From: Patiria miniata
Taxonomy: Eukaryota > Echinodermata > Asteroidea > Valvatida > Asterinidae
Assembly: GCF_015706575.1 (NCBI RefSeq)
Contig: NW_024037050.1
Span: 620,001 to 684,000 of the forward strand
Direction of reading: 5' to 3'
DNA length: 64,000 bases
This document shows, one piece after another, positions 58,901-64,000 of this stretch; position 1 is the stretch's first letter, and each line of letters begins with the position of its first letter. A model generated the notes under the pieces. The model searched no databases. It saw only the letters and a list, made by a program, of their open reading frames with translations, and was not told the DNA's origin. The translations under genes and the position numbers were made by a program.

Positions 58901-59730
58901 ACTTGTAAGCACTTGTGGAATATTAAGAAGAGCTTATATTTCATAGATTTTTAAAGATTGAGCTGATATTGCTTTCATTGTGCTACTGATGACAGTGAGG
59001 CACCCAGGATTTGGCTTGGGGGGGGCTCACAATTTGTTTTTTTTAGGAATCTGAATTCTTTCAAAAAATGTTGCCCAAAAATTGTGGCCGCAAAAAAATT
59101 GGGGTGTTTTTTTTTTGGGGGGGGGGGGGGGGACTGACTATATTGACGTTGGTGGTGCCATTTACACCCCAATTATACTTTTCAAAAATAGGCCACATAC
59201 ATATCACCAAGGTCAAATCGTGTGACCAAAAAATACATGACCAAAAAAAAATGACAACCTCTGGGGGGTCAAGACCCCCCCCCCCCCATGGGTGCTCCAC
59301 TGACTGAGCACAGAAATTCCCTAATAAGCCTGGAAACATTTGCTAAGCTGAAAAGGGTTACCAGTCAAAAAGTCATGTGATATAGCATGTGACTGGTTGC
59401 CCGCTGATATTTGATTAGCAAGAAAACTTACTCGGCCATATTGACTGAAAGCCTGCCACATATGCAGCTACCGGTAGCTGTGGTACCATGACCCAAACTA
59501 GTTCCACTTGTAAGCAGAAGGCTACATAAGCTTAAGATGGATGAAATCACTGTTGGATTTCATCCGTCTATGACATCCACTGTATTCTCTATTGTGAGTG
59601 TATGGGCCACAATCTTACCCATCGCGGCCTTTGCTGACGATAGTGACTTCAAAATAATAGATTCCTGTGGAAGCTGGGATGGGGTGCGCTGTCGTGACGG
59701 AGGCTGCGTCTTTGTGTGTCTTTCCCACGC
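22908..59730 (-). CDS. RANBP9: RANBP9/RANBP10 (RanBPM), CTLH E3 ligase scaffold, 5' end missing
   Basis: Ten exons join in a single frame (1694 nt; 563 complete codons plus stop). The order is SPRY domain (KDAASV...GIYYFEV...GRDGYMGIGL...[12 protein letters not shown]...[15 protein letters not shown]...[13 protein letters not shown]), LisH ([20 protein letters not shown]), CTLH ([15 protein letters not shown]... [15 protein letters not shown]), a Ser/His-rich linker, and CRA ([15 protein letters not shown]...[22 protein letters not shown]...LELAIGH...FIH). Human RANBP9 has the same blocks in the same order. The protein scaffolds the CTLH/GID ubiquitin ligase and binds partners through SPRY. 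The first exon (Pro-rich N-terminus and start of SPRY, ending ...LRVHYK) was not found and probably lies beyond 64000. Invertebrates usually have one gene equivalent to both vertebrate RANBP9 and RANBP10. Confidence 0.95.
23931..24042 (-). CDS. RANBP9: RANBP9/10 exon (CRA, middle)
   Basis: The exon encodes [20 protein letters not shown] then [17 protein letters not shown], nearly identical to human. The acceptor is TTTCCAG and the donor GTAAGC. Confidence 0.95.
24370..24830. mobile_element. interspersed repeat family C, copy 1
   Basis: It shares long blocks with 40340-40912: GATGCTTCGCAGCTGCGACG-type ends, TGTATTTATTCAG-TACAGTAAATAGT and ATTATAGTCTCGTTTAT. It contains a ~43-bp tandem duplication (AAATAGTTGTCTGATATTCA at about 24496 and 24541). 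It lies in a RANBP9/10 intron. Confidence 0.6.
25584..25735 (-). CDS. RANBP9: RANBP9/10 exon (CRA, first part)
   Basis: The exon encodes [20 protein letters not shown] then [20 protein letters not shown] and [11 protein letters not shown]. Human has LRRQLCGGSQAAIERMIHFG. The acceptor is TTTCAG and the donor GTAGGT. A second AG five bases into the exon would shift the frame. Confidence 0.93.
25912..26465 (+). mobile_element. MITE family D, copy 1
   Basis: It begins near TTATATAACCGACAAACAG and ends near CCACTCAATATTTGTATA. The second part is a hairpin with arms GGGAGGAATATTATCGCTCG / GCGATAATATTCCTCCC around GTAAAATCCGGACTTTTCC. An opposite-orientation copy lies at 35036-35592. Confidence 0.75.
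26779..27417 (-). CDS. RANBP9: RANBP9/10 exon (CTLH plus low-complexity linker)
   Basis: This largest exon (639 nt) starts in CTLH ([20 protein letters not shown]...[20 protein letters not shown]) and continues into a linker with RS dipeptides, a run of seven Ser coded by an AGT repeat and a run of seven His. It ends DMDTDDI before a GTGAGG donor. Human RANBP9 also has a poorly conserved, acidic-ended linker here. Confidence 0.93.
27418..28275. other. RANBP9/10 intron between LisH and CTLH exons
   Basis: A degenerate repeat of AATCCTCCAAAATCC-type words at about 27585-27790 is related to the elements at 12621 and 48958. The rest shows nothing I recognise. Confidence 0.5.
28276..28388 (-). 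CDS. RANBP9: RANBP9/10 exon (LisH)
   Basis: The exon encodes [20 protein letters not shown] then [17 protein letters not shown], a typical LisH dimerisation motif. The acceptor is ATTTCAG and the donor GTATGT. Confidence 0.95.
28430..28745 (+). mobile_element. tRNA-like interspersed repeat E, copy 1
   Basis: The right part has the A-box-like TAGCTCAGTTGGCAAAGC and B-box-like GGTTCAAACCC (28657-28720), followed by CAGTCAATTTCTTTGTTCAAC. A diverged copy with the same layout lies at 32600-32895 (GACAGCTCAGTTGG, GGTTCCAACCC). Shared sequence extends about 200 bp upstream of the tRNA-like block, for example TTATGGCTTCTGACTAGC. Confidence 0.6.
28912..29168. mobile_element. foldback MITE, ~257 bp
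   Basis: CTGGGCCCCATTTCACGGCG at the left is mirrored by CGCCATCAAATTGGCCCCAG at the right. The inner arms GCAGGTTACCAGCCAAAACT / AGTTTTGGCTGGTAACCTGC are exact. Fragments with similar GGGCCC-AATTTCAT ends occur at 1268 and 4520. Confidence 0.75.
29241..29323 (-). CDS. RANBP9: RANBP9/10 exon (SPRY-LisH linker)
   Basis: The exon encodes [20 protein letters not shown] then EWQMTLH, corresponding to human EWRTKIQAQIDRFPIGDREG-EWQ. The acceptor is TCTGCAG and the donor GTAGGC. It ends in phase 2. Confidence 0.88.
29836..29920 (-). mobile_element. fragment of TTAA MITE family B
   Basis: In reverse it shares GGTTTGTTTCCTTTCAACCAGA and flanking words with the elements at 42416-42955 and 55953-56140. 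Both ends are missing. Confidence 0.5.
29967..30420. repeat. ~142-156-bp tandem repeat, three units
   Basis: AAGTTATC-(ATC)CGGAAACCATT recurs near 29967, 30109, 30250 and 30406. Each unit contains CCTTGACCTTT and CCAATCCCAACTTGCCT. The array leads into a related interspersed repeat to about 31085 with CGGACGGAC and GGGGTGATAGC motifs. Confidence 0.75.
30421..31085. repeat. composite interspersed repeat with GGAC runs
   Basis: Three degenerate modules share a C-A-G-C-C-A-G-A-[TC]-G-G core and ACGGACGGAC- or ACAGACGG-type words (30424-30480, 30823-30890 and 30976-31040). The region ends with CGAGCCTCTCGGCTGAGGGG. Open frames here are low-complexity readings of the repeat. Confidence 0.5.
31264..31538 (-). 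mobile_element. 275-bp hAT-like element, exact 8-bp duplication
   Basis: CAGTGGCGCAC at the left is mirrored by GTGCCCCACTA at the right. The exact 8-bp word AATGCAGG flanks both ends (31256-31263 and 31539-31546). A related element in the opposite orientation is at 58993-59302, sharing AGGATTTGGCT and a G-rich block. Confidence 0.8.
31547..32351. other. RANBP9/10 intron segment
   Basis: No exon, array or element could be recognised between the hAT-like element and the 32352 exon. Confidence 0.4.
32352..32453 (-). CDS. RANBP9: RANBP9/10 exon (SPRY end)
   Basis: The 34 codons read [20 protein letters not shown] then [14 protein letters not shown]. The acceptor is CTTTCAG and the donor GTTAGT. 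It runs from phase 0 to phase 0. Confidence 0.95.
32600..32895 (+). mobile_element. tRNA-like interspersed repeat E, copy 2
   Basis: This is a diverged copy of 28430-28745, with GACAGCTCAGTTGGAAAAGC and GTAGGTTCCAACCCC as the A- and B-box-like parts, then CAGTCAATTTCTTT... It has the same orientation as copy 1. Confidence 0.55.
33200..35035. other. RANBP9/10 intron segment
   Basis: At 33305-33700 there is a repeat beginning TTTTAAAGGTAC, with partial similarity to 38580-38750 (GAAGCAACAAAA-TGCT-AAAATC). At 34020-34200 there is a repeat (TTTGATTATTC...CCGATCAGG...CACTTGTCG) also seen near 45255 and 58760. The rest is unassigned. Confidence 0.45.
35036..35592 (-). mobile_element. MITE family D, copy 2 (inverted)
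   Basis: This is the reverse of 25912-26465: it starts TATACAAATATTGAGTGGC, has the same hairpin (GTAAAATCTGGACTTTT.. / ..AAAAGTCCAGATTTTACC) and ends ACCAATCAAATGACAAGAAT. It lies in the intron between two SPRY exons. Confidence 0.75.
36432..36622 (-). CDS. RANBP9: RANBP9/10 exon (SPRY core)
   Basis: The exon encodes [20 protein letters not shown]...[20 protein letters not shown]...[17 protein letters not shown]. The acceptor is TTTCACCAG and the donor GTGAGT at 36431. This is the most conserved part of the protein. Confidence 0.95.
36690..37780. repeat. ~30-37-bp minisatellite between SPRY exons
   Basis: The unit, roughly GTTTGTGTGATACAGTGAGA-AATAGGCGGGGCAG, repeats about thirty times with drift. 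Minus-strand frames reading [15 protein letters not shown] are products of the repeat. The array fills almost the whole 1.26-kb intron between the exons at 36432-36622 and 37886-37944. Confidence 0.88.
37886..37944 (-). CDS. RANBP9: RANBP9/10 exon (SPRY, 59 nt)
   Basis: The exon encodes [20 protein letters not shown] between a TCAACAG acceptor and a GTAGGA donor. It aligns with human YMGIGLSAQGVNMNRLPG with two extra residues. It lies 21.7 kb from the preceding exon. Confidence 0.93.
40340..40912. mobile_element. interspersed repeat family C, copy 2
   Basis: This is a fuller copy of 24370-24830. The left part has TTACGATGCATCATGCGACG and ATCAATTTCACAAAACACG. The right part has the mirrored TACGATGCTTCGCGAGTTGC...CGTCGCAGCGCTTCGTGAAA. 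GCGACG/CGTCGC words crowd both ends, as in subterminal binding sites. Confidence 0.6.
41510..42095. repeat. ~24-bp minisatellite, TGCTAAGCACAGAAA
   Basis: AAATTTGCTAAGCACAGAAA and variants recur about twenty times. Within it, a block GCTATTATGATTAA...TTGTTTCCTTGAATTTTGT at about 41717 is duplicated at about 42087. The unit resembles the TTAAGCACAAAA word of the foldback MITE at 28912. Confidence 0.85.
42416..42955 (+). mobile_element. TTAA MITE family B, long copy
   Basis: The left end is TTTAAGGAACACTA, interrupted by 13 bp before GGTCCTGGAACAG. The right end is CAGGACCTAGTGCCCC/TTTAA. The interior includes GGTTTCCTTTCAACCAGATG, shared with 55953-56140. Confidence 0.65.
43384..44501. mobile_element. 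inverted-repeat element disrupted by a hAT-like element
   Basis: TGGGCAATTCCACA near 43384 is mirrored by TGTGGAATTGCCCA near 44500. The right third (44270-44510) recurs inverted at 61785-62025, which helps define the family. The element at 43498-43987 sits inside. Confidence 0.55.
43498..43987. mobile_element. hAT-like element with CAGGCGCGG ends
   Basis: CAGGCGCGGTTCTA and the exact inverse TAGAACCGCGCCTG bound a 490-bp body with very long G and C tracts. Ends of this form with G-rich subtermini are common in non-autonomous hAT elements. No 8-bp duplication survives. Poly-G/C lengths may be unreliable. Confidence 0.65.
45808..45850 (+). promoter_or_regulatory. histone-type mRNA 3' stem-loop with HDE-like box
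   Basis: GGTTCT-TTTC-AGAACC at 45812-45827 is a 6-bp stem with a 4-base loop. It has the same layout as the metazoan histone 3' signal (GGCTCT-TTTC-AGAGCC), with a compensated base pair. CAAAAGAGA follows 11 bases later (45839), like the U7-binding CAAGAAAGA. No histone coding sequence is recognisable upstream. Confidence 0.45.
45913..47827. mobile_element. 1.9-kb pogo/Tigger-like element, non-autonomous
   Basis: CAGTAAACTCCGGCTAA and its exact inverse TTAGCCGGAGTTTACTG form 17-bp ends with TA on both sides (45911-45912 and 47828-47829). CCGAC/GTCGG words recur near both ends. No DDE transposase frame is visible. A family A MITE is inserted at 46109-46633, and the element itself interrupts another family A copy. 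Confidence 0.8.
46109..46633 (-). mobile_element. TTAA MITE family A, copy 2 (nested)
   Basis: TTAA/GGGAATGTACAACATTTGC and CAACATTTGCAAACATC-type inverted ends match 11971-12503. The central palindrome is TCCAACGCTGGTCGGCTGAC and its mirror. TTAA lies at 46109-46112 and 46630-46633. Orientation is opposite to copy 1. Confidence 0.8.
47829..47866 (+). mobile_element. TTAA MITE family A, right-end fragment
   Basis: After the TA, the sequence TTTCTGAAAAGCCAATGTTG, TACATTCCCT and TTAA matches the right end of copy 1. The matching inner part (ACTAATCCTCCAAATCCAT) lies at 45891-45909, left of the pogo-like insertion. Confidence 0.7.
48958..49395. mobile_element. degenerate element with AATCCTCCAAAATCC words
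   Basis: The left end is TTAACCCTCACCCTC and the right end a decayed GGGTAAA. The interior alternates AATCCTTCAAAATCCTCC and its inverse GGAGGATTTTGGAG. Related to 12621-12958 and 27585-27790. Confidence 0.5.
50256..50322. repeat. 67-bp palindrome of TACATGTA type
   Basis: CTAATGCACTGTACATGTAC is mirrored by GTACATTGTACAGTGCATTA around AACATACACTGTATGCATACAGTG. It lies at the end of a 110-bp ACATGTAC run. Confidence 0.75.
50654..52432. mobile_element. 1.78-kb hAT-like element, exact 8-bp duplication
   Basis: TAAGCCTGTTCGGTAT at the left is mirrored by ATATCGAACAGGCTTA at the right. The exact word CAGCATGC flanks both ends (50646-50653 and 52433-52440). Both subtermini are rich in CGATATTTCG-type words. 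No transposase frame is visible, and a tRNA-like repeat is nested at 51299-51546. Confidence 0.8.
51299..51546 (+). mobile_element. tRNA-like SINE-type repeat, plus-strand copy
   Basis: It starts AGCGCCCTCTACGATACTTT. It carries the A-box-like CAGCTCAGTCGATACAG and B-box-like GGTTCGATTC (51412-51421), then GAGGCTTGGGAGGATTTTTA, GGGAAATAAAGTCCGAAT and a TTCTTCTCATGTTTTTAG tail. It is the same family as the cores at 6195-6540, 9017-9296 and 9334-9603, but without their inverted-repeat shells. Confidence 0.65.
55953..56140 (+). mobile_element. TTAA MITE family B, short copy
   Basis: TTAA/AGGGACACTGCGTCCTG and CAGGACCTAGTGCCCCT/TTAA bracket 180 bp. The body GGTTTCCTTTCAACCAGATG is shared with 42416-42955. 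Confidence 0.75.
58275..58441. repeat. long near-perfect palindrome
   Basis: Arms run from GGGAATAAATATGTGCTC (left) to GAGCACACATTTATTCCC (right). The inner ~50 bp per arm are exact (TTTATCACTCTGTTTAAGAC...GCACCCAGACTC...), with the short centre TCGCCTCCGGCTC at about 58351-58363. It lies in the right part of a repeat beginning CCTATTGGTCGAGAGCCTGT at 57841, a phrase also at 50073. Confidence 0.88.
58993..59302 (+). mobile_element. 310-bp hAT-like element
   Basis: CAGTGAGGCACCC is mirrored by GGGTGCTCCACTG. Flanks ACTGATGA and ACTGAGCA match at six of eight bases, a decayed 8-bp duplication. It is the same family as 31264-31538, in the opposite orientation. Confidence 0.65.
59619..59730 (-). 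CDS. RANBP9: RANBP9/10 exon (SPRY, first found)
   Basis: A CTTTCAG acceptor (59731-59737) precedes GC GTG GGA AAG, giving [20 protein letters not shown] and then [18 protein letters not shown]. Human has GHGKNHKDAAAVRATHPIPA here. The donor is GTAAGA at 59618. The exon enters in phase 1 and ends in phase 2. Confidence 0.93.
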
Positions 59731-60566
59731 CTGAAAGAGGGAAAATGAAAACACAAATGCTGAAATACAATGATTATTAAAAAAATAAAAAAATTAACAG
59801 GTATAAAAATAGTCACTCTTTACATTGAATTGGCATTTTGAAATATAAGTGAAGCTACCATACACTTGAAAAAAAAAACATAAAACTCTTTCGAATTATT
59901 ACTATGTAGGTGATATGACATAATTCTAAGTTTATGTACCGGTAAGTGGCAAAATCTTCCCTCATACAATGTATGTTACATAGAAATGGCCCCAACAACA
60001 TGTGCAGAAATTACCTCAATTAATGGACTGTCCCAACTAAAATTAGAACAATCCCAACAATACATATCTTGGATCGTATGATGCTATAGTTGGGGTGTAA
60101 CATTATAGAGGGCATATGGGGTAAATACAAGGTCATCTAATGAAAAGAGACATGTATTAGTGATATCTTTCCATGAAGCAAATCTTATGTACATGTGTGT
60201 TCATCAGATCATTTGATCAAAGCAGTTAATGAATTACCGTCAAAACCATCCATTCTCCCTCGGTTCATCCTTCCCCCCCCCCCCCACCTCAAGTCCCGCC
60301 TCTATCTTGTCTCTCAATCCCCTACCCCTACCGTTGTCCCTGCTGAGTATACATGGACTATTGTTGATGAGGCAGTCTCCCTCCTGGCTGTGAAACCATT
60401 TCCTTTGTTAAACTCAAGGCTTTTCCAGAGTTTTGTTTGTAAACACTTTCTGTTTACGTTGACCCCTTTAAGGCATCCCCCCCCCCCAAAAAAAATATTT
60501 TATGAGTAGAATATCCACATTATGTTAACTAACTTTTCACAGATAGATTCTTAAATATCACAATTA

Positions 60567-61466
60567 GGGCCAATGGTTTTCCACAATTGCGGAAAACGGA
60601 CAGAATTCGCAGAATCTGCTCCTCGAAACAGAAAACGGAATTTGAATCTGAAGAAAATAACTTCTGCAAGTGTATTGATAAAAAAACATAATTTCGTTAA
60701 ATGTATTGAGTCCAAAACGAATTGTTGATGATTGATTGAACAGACGAGCCATATAAAAAATGAGCGGTGTTTATATCACAATTTTGGGGGGACAAAATCG
60801 TTCAAGATCAGAGCAATAAATGTTATGAGATCACTACCATAGTATGCGTAGTCATGGGAGGGACAGTCCCGACGCACGCCGTAGCTGTCGGTCAGCGCAC
60901 GGGTGAAAATCATCATACTCACGGTACGCTCTTGCGGGTCTCTTTTGCTCCATCGGCAGGTTTATTTTTCTCCGTTCAATCAATCAACCATTCATATTAC
61001 ATCTAACTTTGGCTCCATTGAAATGCACGTTGTGCTTCGGTCAAAAAATGTACCGTAAACTATCATATTTTGTCGCTAACGTTAGTGCGAAAACAAAATG
61101 ACGGACATGAATTTTGCTTCGGCCACGCGCCAGCTGATGTGTGTGATGTGATGGGATTGGCCTGTACGGCTTTTGCATGTTTCTTGCGTGTGTGGCGGTG
61201 GCGGTGCAGTATACGACTTGACTGTGGTGAAGTTAAATACAACGTCTGTACATTGATCGGCCATTGATAAAATAGCAATTTTTGGGGGCAATTTTCCCGA
61301 GTTCCAACCAAACGACTATTTTATTATCGTCTTGGAATTATTATATATTTTTAAATGCCTTTTTATGTATTGAATAAATGTGAAACAGAATTTTTCAGCC
61401 TGAAACGGAATTTAGGATTTTTGAAAACGGAATTTGCACTTTTCTGAAACGGGAAAACATCGGCCC
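60567..61466. mobile_element. 900-bp inverted-repeat element, GGGCC ends
   Basis: GGGCCAATGGTTTTCC is mirrored by GGAAAACATCGGCCC. GAAAACGGAATTT-type words recur just inside both ends. GGGCC termini are common in PIF/Harbinger elements, but a TWA duplication is not clear. Confidence 0.6.
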
Positions 61467-62040
61467 TATACAATGTACACTTCAATTGCATTATTTACAT
61501 GCTGGTGTCATACTCTTTTTGACATGTTATGATGACTGCACTAAATAACCCAAAATGTTGCCACGACCTTCGAAATGACAAGAGATTCTCTTGCTTTCCC
61601 AATGGTCATCCCCGTGGAAACTGCATCGCACACATCCCTCTAATGGCAAACTTCCAGTTTATATAAAAATTGATTCATGTACAGTAGCATTAGTTCCATA
61701 TGATAATGTAACAATGAAACTGTATCATATACCGGTATCATATTAGGATGTTCAATCCAGCTACATGTATAACTGCAAAACTTGTATGTGAGGAATTCCA
61801 AACTAATGGGCCCAAATGTGTGACATTTGAGAAGGACTTCAAGTTTTGATGACAAAACTACATGTACGATCTTGGTCTCTCAATTTTTGCTGTAAACATT
61901 GCAAGCTTCGAACAAATATCCTCACCTGCAAATGACATAATTGGTGTTGTATTTTAGAAAATATAGTGGAAATTGTTTTAAAAAGTGTTACATACATACA
62001 TACGTAACGAAGGACAGACATTTTAGATAAAGTCCCATAC

Positions 62041-62907
62041 AGTGCGTTCGATTACTACCCCCACGCTTACTCACGCAAGCGCGACAGCGTTCGATTTAAC
62101 TCTCACATGACTTCTCGCGCTTACTCAAGCCTGGCCTAAGTAACCGACTCGCCGCGCCGGTTCTTTGGGTAAGTATCCCATAAGGCCATGCAACGTCCGG
62201 CGGGCGCCTCAGGCAGTGTCCGAAATGGGCTTCCACGGAGCATAGAGCTAAAACCCAACGTAGCTCTATGCATGGAGCTACGGCTACGAATTATTGTCCG
62301 CGTGTCCCCGCATATTTTCACTGGGTGTGGACGTGCTCTATAGACAGTTAATTGATTCGGATGTAGCGTTGGAAAAATGTTGCAACCTGACACCACTTCC
62401 GCAATTGTGTACAAAGTCTATGCACAGTCAAGACAATTTTTTCCGACAAAAATTGGAAATATTTTAATGTCCCAGATTCATGTCTTATCATTTTTGCAAT
62501 GAATGACCTTCATTGAGATGATACATGTATATGAAGAAAAAAAGTGGCATCAGGTTGCAACATTCCCCCCCCCCCCTCGAATAGCCCCCAAAAAAGGACC
62601 AAAAAAAGAGAGAAAAAACAAAAGAGGCGAGAAGTCATATTGGTATAAATTTGATGGGGGGGGGCAAAATGTCCCTACCCCCCTCTTAAACTGATAGTGA
62701 TAAATCGAAAATACGTTGAGAAAAACAGGATTTTTTTTGGAAAATATGTTTTGCCCCCTCTAGACAAAAATCCTGACGACGCCCATGTTTCCAGCTCTTG
62801 CATGAAACTTTACCCGAAACCTTTCGTTTATTTAGCTCCACTACGCATGTCTGTCATTACACGAGGAGCCAGGCGAGAGTAAGCTGGGGGAAGTAATCGA
62901 ACGCACT
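62041..62907. mobile_element. 867-bp inverted-repeat element
   Basis: AGTGCGTTCGATTACTACCC is mirrored by GGGGAAGTAATCGAACGCACT, with the match running on through CGCTTACTC / GAGAGTAAGC. No matching target duplication was found. The interior has a poly-C tract and no recognisable transposase. Confidence 0.7.
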
Positions 62908-63124
62908 CAAAGTAAGCATAAAATTGAATGATCCCCTAATGATGATTTATTTCAGAAGATGTACCTTGGCGGAATGCTATCAGTCAAAACCTAGAAAACT
63001 CAGAGTCAATTTGAAGAATTATTTGATATTTGAGTGGTCGGGCACAACCCAACCACTCTTTGGATCTGTTACAATTAATCTTTCTTTCTTTCTTTTTTTC
63101 CGTACAGCACGTTTCCGCGGGTTT

Positions 63125-64000
63125 TCTCCTAAACGGTTTATGATAGGAACTTGTAACTTTCAATATATATCGACCCTCATCCTAAGTGGTGCATATTACT
63201 CTGACTTCATGATTTCGTCATCGGGTGTCAAATTACAAGTGATTTTAGGTGGAAAAGTGACCAATTACTTTCACCTATAACTCTTGAACTAAATAATCAA
63301 TGATGTTTGTATTGTGCATTGAGATAGACCATTAATTGCTTAACATTTTTTGTCAGTACGTAAACTCGCTTGACCTTTACTTCTGGGTCTACTGGAAGGT
63401 CAAAGTTAGGTGAACTCAAAATGAAGGGACGTTAGCCTGAAATAAAAACAAAGCAAAATTTCTTCTGAACGGTTTACGGTACAATCACAAAAACTTGTGT
63501 GAGCTTGTACCATATTACGAAGATGTTACACATTTGTTACGTCATCATGACGTCATCAGGTATCAAATTACAAGCGATTTAAGGGCAAACTTTGACAAAA
63601 CAGTTTGTGCTATATCTTTTTAACTAAATAGAGTATCGTGTTCGTTTTTTCGTGAGGTTGTAGACTATGCCGTGAGAAACATTTCTTGTTCCCGGACACA
63701 AAACCGCTTGACCTTTACTTCCGGTGTTACCGAAAGTGCAGTGAAAACTGAATATAAAACAAAAGTGGAAGCATTTTACTACAGACATATAAATTATGCA
63801 AATGTTTAGTGAGAAATGCAAGTCACAAAAAACAGTGATGACGTCATAATCCGAAAGGGCGCCCCCTAGCGGCACATAAAATTGTGTTTGTTTTCTTTAA
63901 TCTGAAGAACATCGGTTCCAATTTTACCAAACCGCCCCTTGATGTTCTTTGATTAACCACAGATAACTTAGCAAGGTTTCAAATTCATGACGTCATCAGA
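63125..64000. repeat. ~330-bp tandem modules with CRE-like TGACGTCA
   Basis: Modules start near 63125, 63459 and 63890 and share TTCT-(cctaa/gaa)-ACGGTTTA, TCAAATTACAAG-GATTT and CGCTTGACCTTTACTTC. TGACGTCA occurs at 63548, 63839 and 63988. The array runs off the right edge. Confidence 0.6.

Larger units (their letters stand above)
37945..59618. other. 21.7-kb RANBP9/10 intron
   Basis: No coding exon of any gene was recognised here. Named contents are listed separately. Otherwise it is dominated by short TACATGTA-type runs (about 38240-38560, 42990-43140, 48125-48370, 50160-50580, 52520-52575, 53060-53130, 54160-54220, 55430-55490, 55680-55710, 57040-57090, 57560-57600). Confidence 0.65.
59731..64000. 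other. RANBP9/10 upstream intron, right edge
   Basis: I searched the minus strand for the missing first coding exon (ending near LRVHYK) and did not find it. Contents are inverted-repeat elements at 60567-61466 and 62041-62907, a repeat copy at 61785-62025, and a tandem module array from 63125. The stretch 59731-60566 shows nothing beyond C runs. Confidence 0.5.

Noticed and set aside
61063-61311. CpG-richer segment considered as the missing RANBP9/10 first exon
   Set aside because: No reading on the minus strand gives the SPRY start (IGLS...LRVHYK) or a proline-rich N-terminus; it lies inside the 60567-61466 element.

Overview
The window is a stretch of a metazoan nuclear genome: AT-rich, intron-rich and packed with short non-autonomous transposons. 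The proteins, the tRNA-derived SINEs and the many small inverted-repeat elements suggest a marine deuterostome invertebrate, most likely an echinoderm. That placement is inference; the sequence carries no rRNA or mitochondrial marker to prove it. I recognise three protein-coding genes. All were pieced together exon by exon from splice sites, reading phase and similarity to known families.

Layout. (1) 1-4709, minus strand: the first two coding exons of a RAB5IF (C20orf24/OPTI) orthologue; its later exons lie left of the window. (2) 4710-5121: a 412-bp gap between two divergent start codons, with two inverted CCAAT boxes 30 bp apart and a CDE/CHR-like pair, so probably a shared cell-cycle promoter. 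(3) 5122-16014, plus strand: complete UBE2C, the ubiquitin-conjugating E2 of the APC/C, in five coding exons (186 aa). Its 7.8-kb first intron is a nest of foldback elements. (4) 16015 to about 22.9 kb: UBE2C 3'UTR, a SINE-bearing spacer, and the long 3' end of the next gene. (5) 22908-59730, minus strand: ten coding exons of a RANBP9/RANBP10 (RanBPM) orthologue with SPRY, LisH, CTLH and CRA domains. These join in a single frame of 563 complete codons plus stop. The first exon is not found and is probably beyond 64 kb. A 21.7-kb intron (37945-59618) splits the SPRY domain. (6) 59731-64000: upstream intron with two inverted-repeat elements and a tandem ~330-bp module array.

Functionally, UBE2C (E2 for APC/C) and RANBP9/10 (scaffold of the CTLH/GID E3 ligase) both belong to ubiquitin pathways. 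They are convergent neighbours and nothing in the sequence shows co-regulation. RAB5IF and UBE2C are head to head and probably share regulatory DNA.

The most unusual content is the repeat landscape. Five foldback elements with TAG...CTA ends carry 9-bp target duplications (four exact, one 8/9) within 5 kb, two of them nested. One is 2.1 kb long with 62-bp minisatellites in its arms. Also present are TTAA-flanked MITE families, a MITE/pogo-like/MITE nest, hAT-like elements with exact 8-bp duplications, tRNA-like cores inside inverted-repeat elements, opposed MITE copies flanking four RANBP9/10 exons, a histone-type 3' stem-loop, and a dense field of the self-complementary motif TACATGTA in the large intron.
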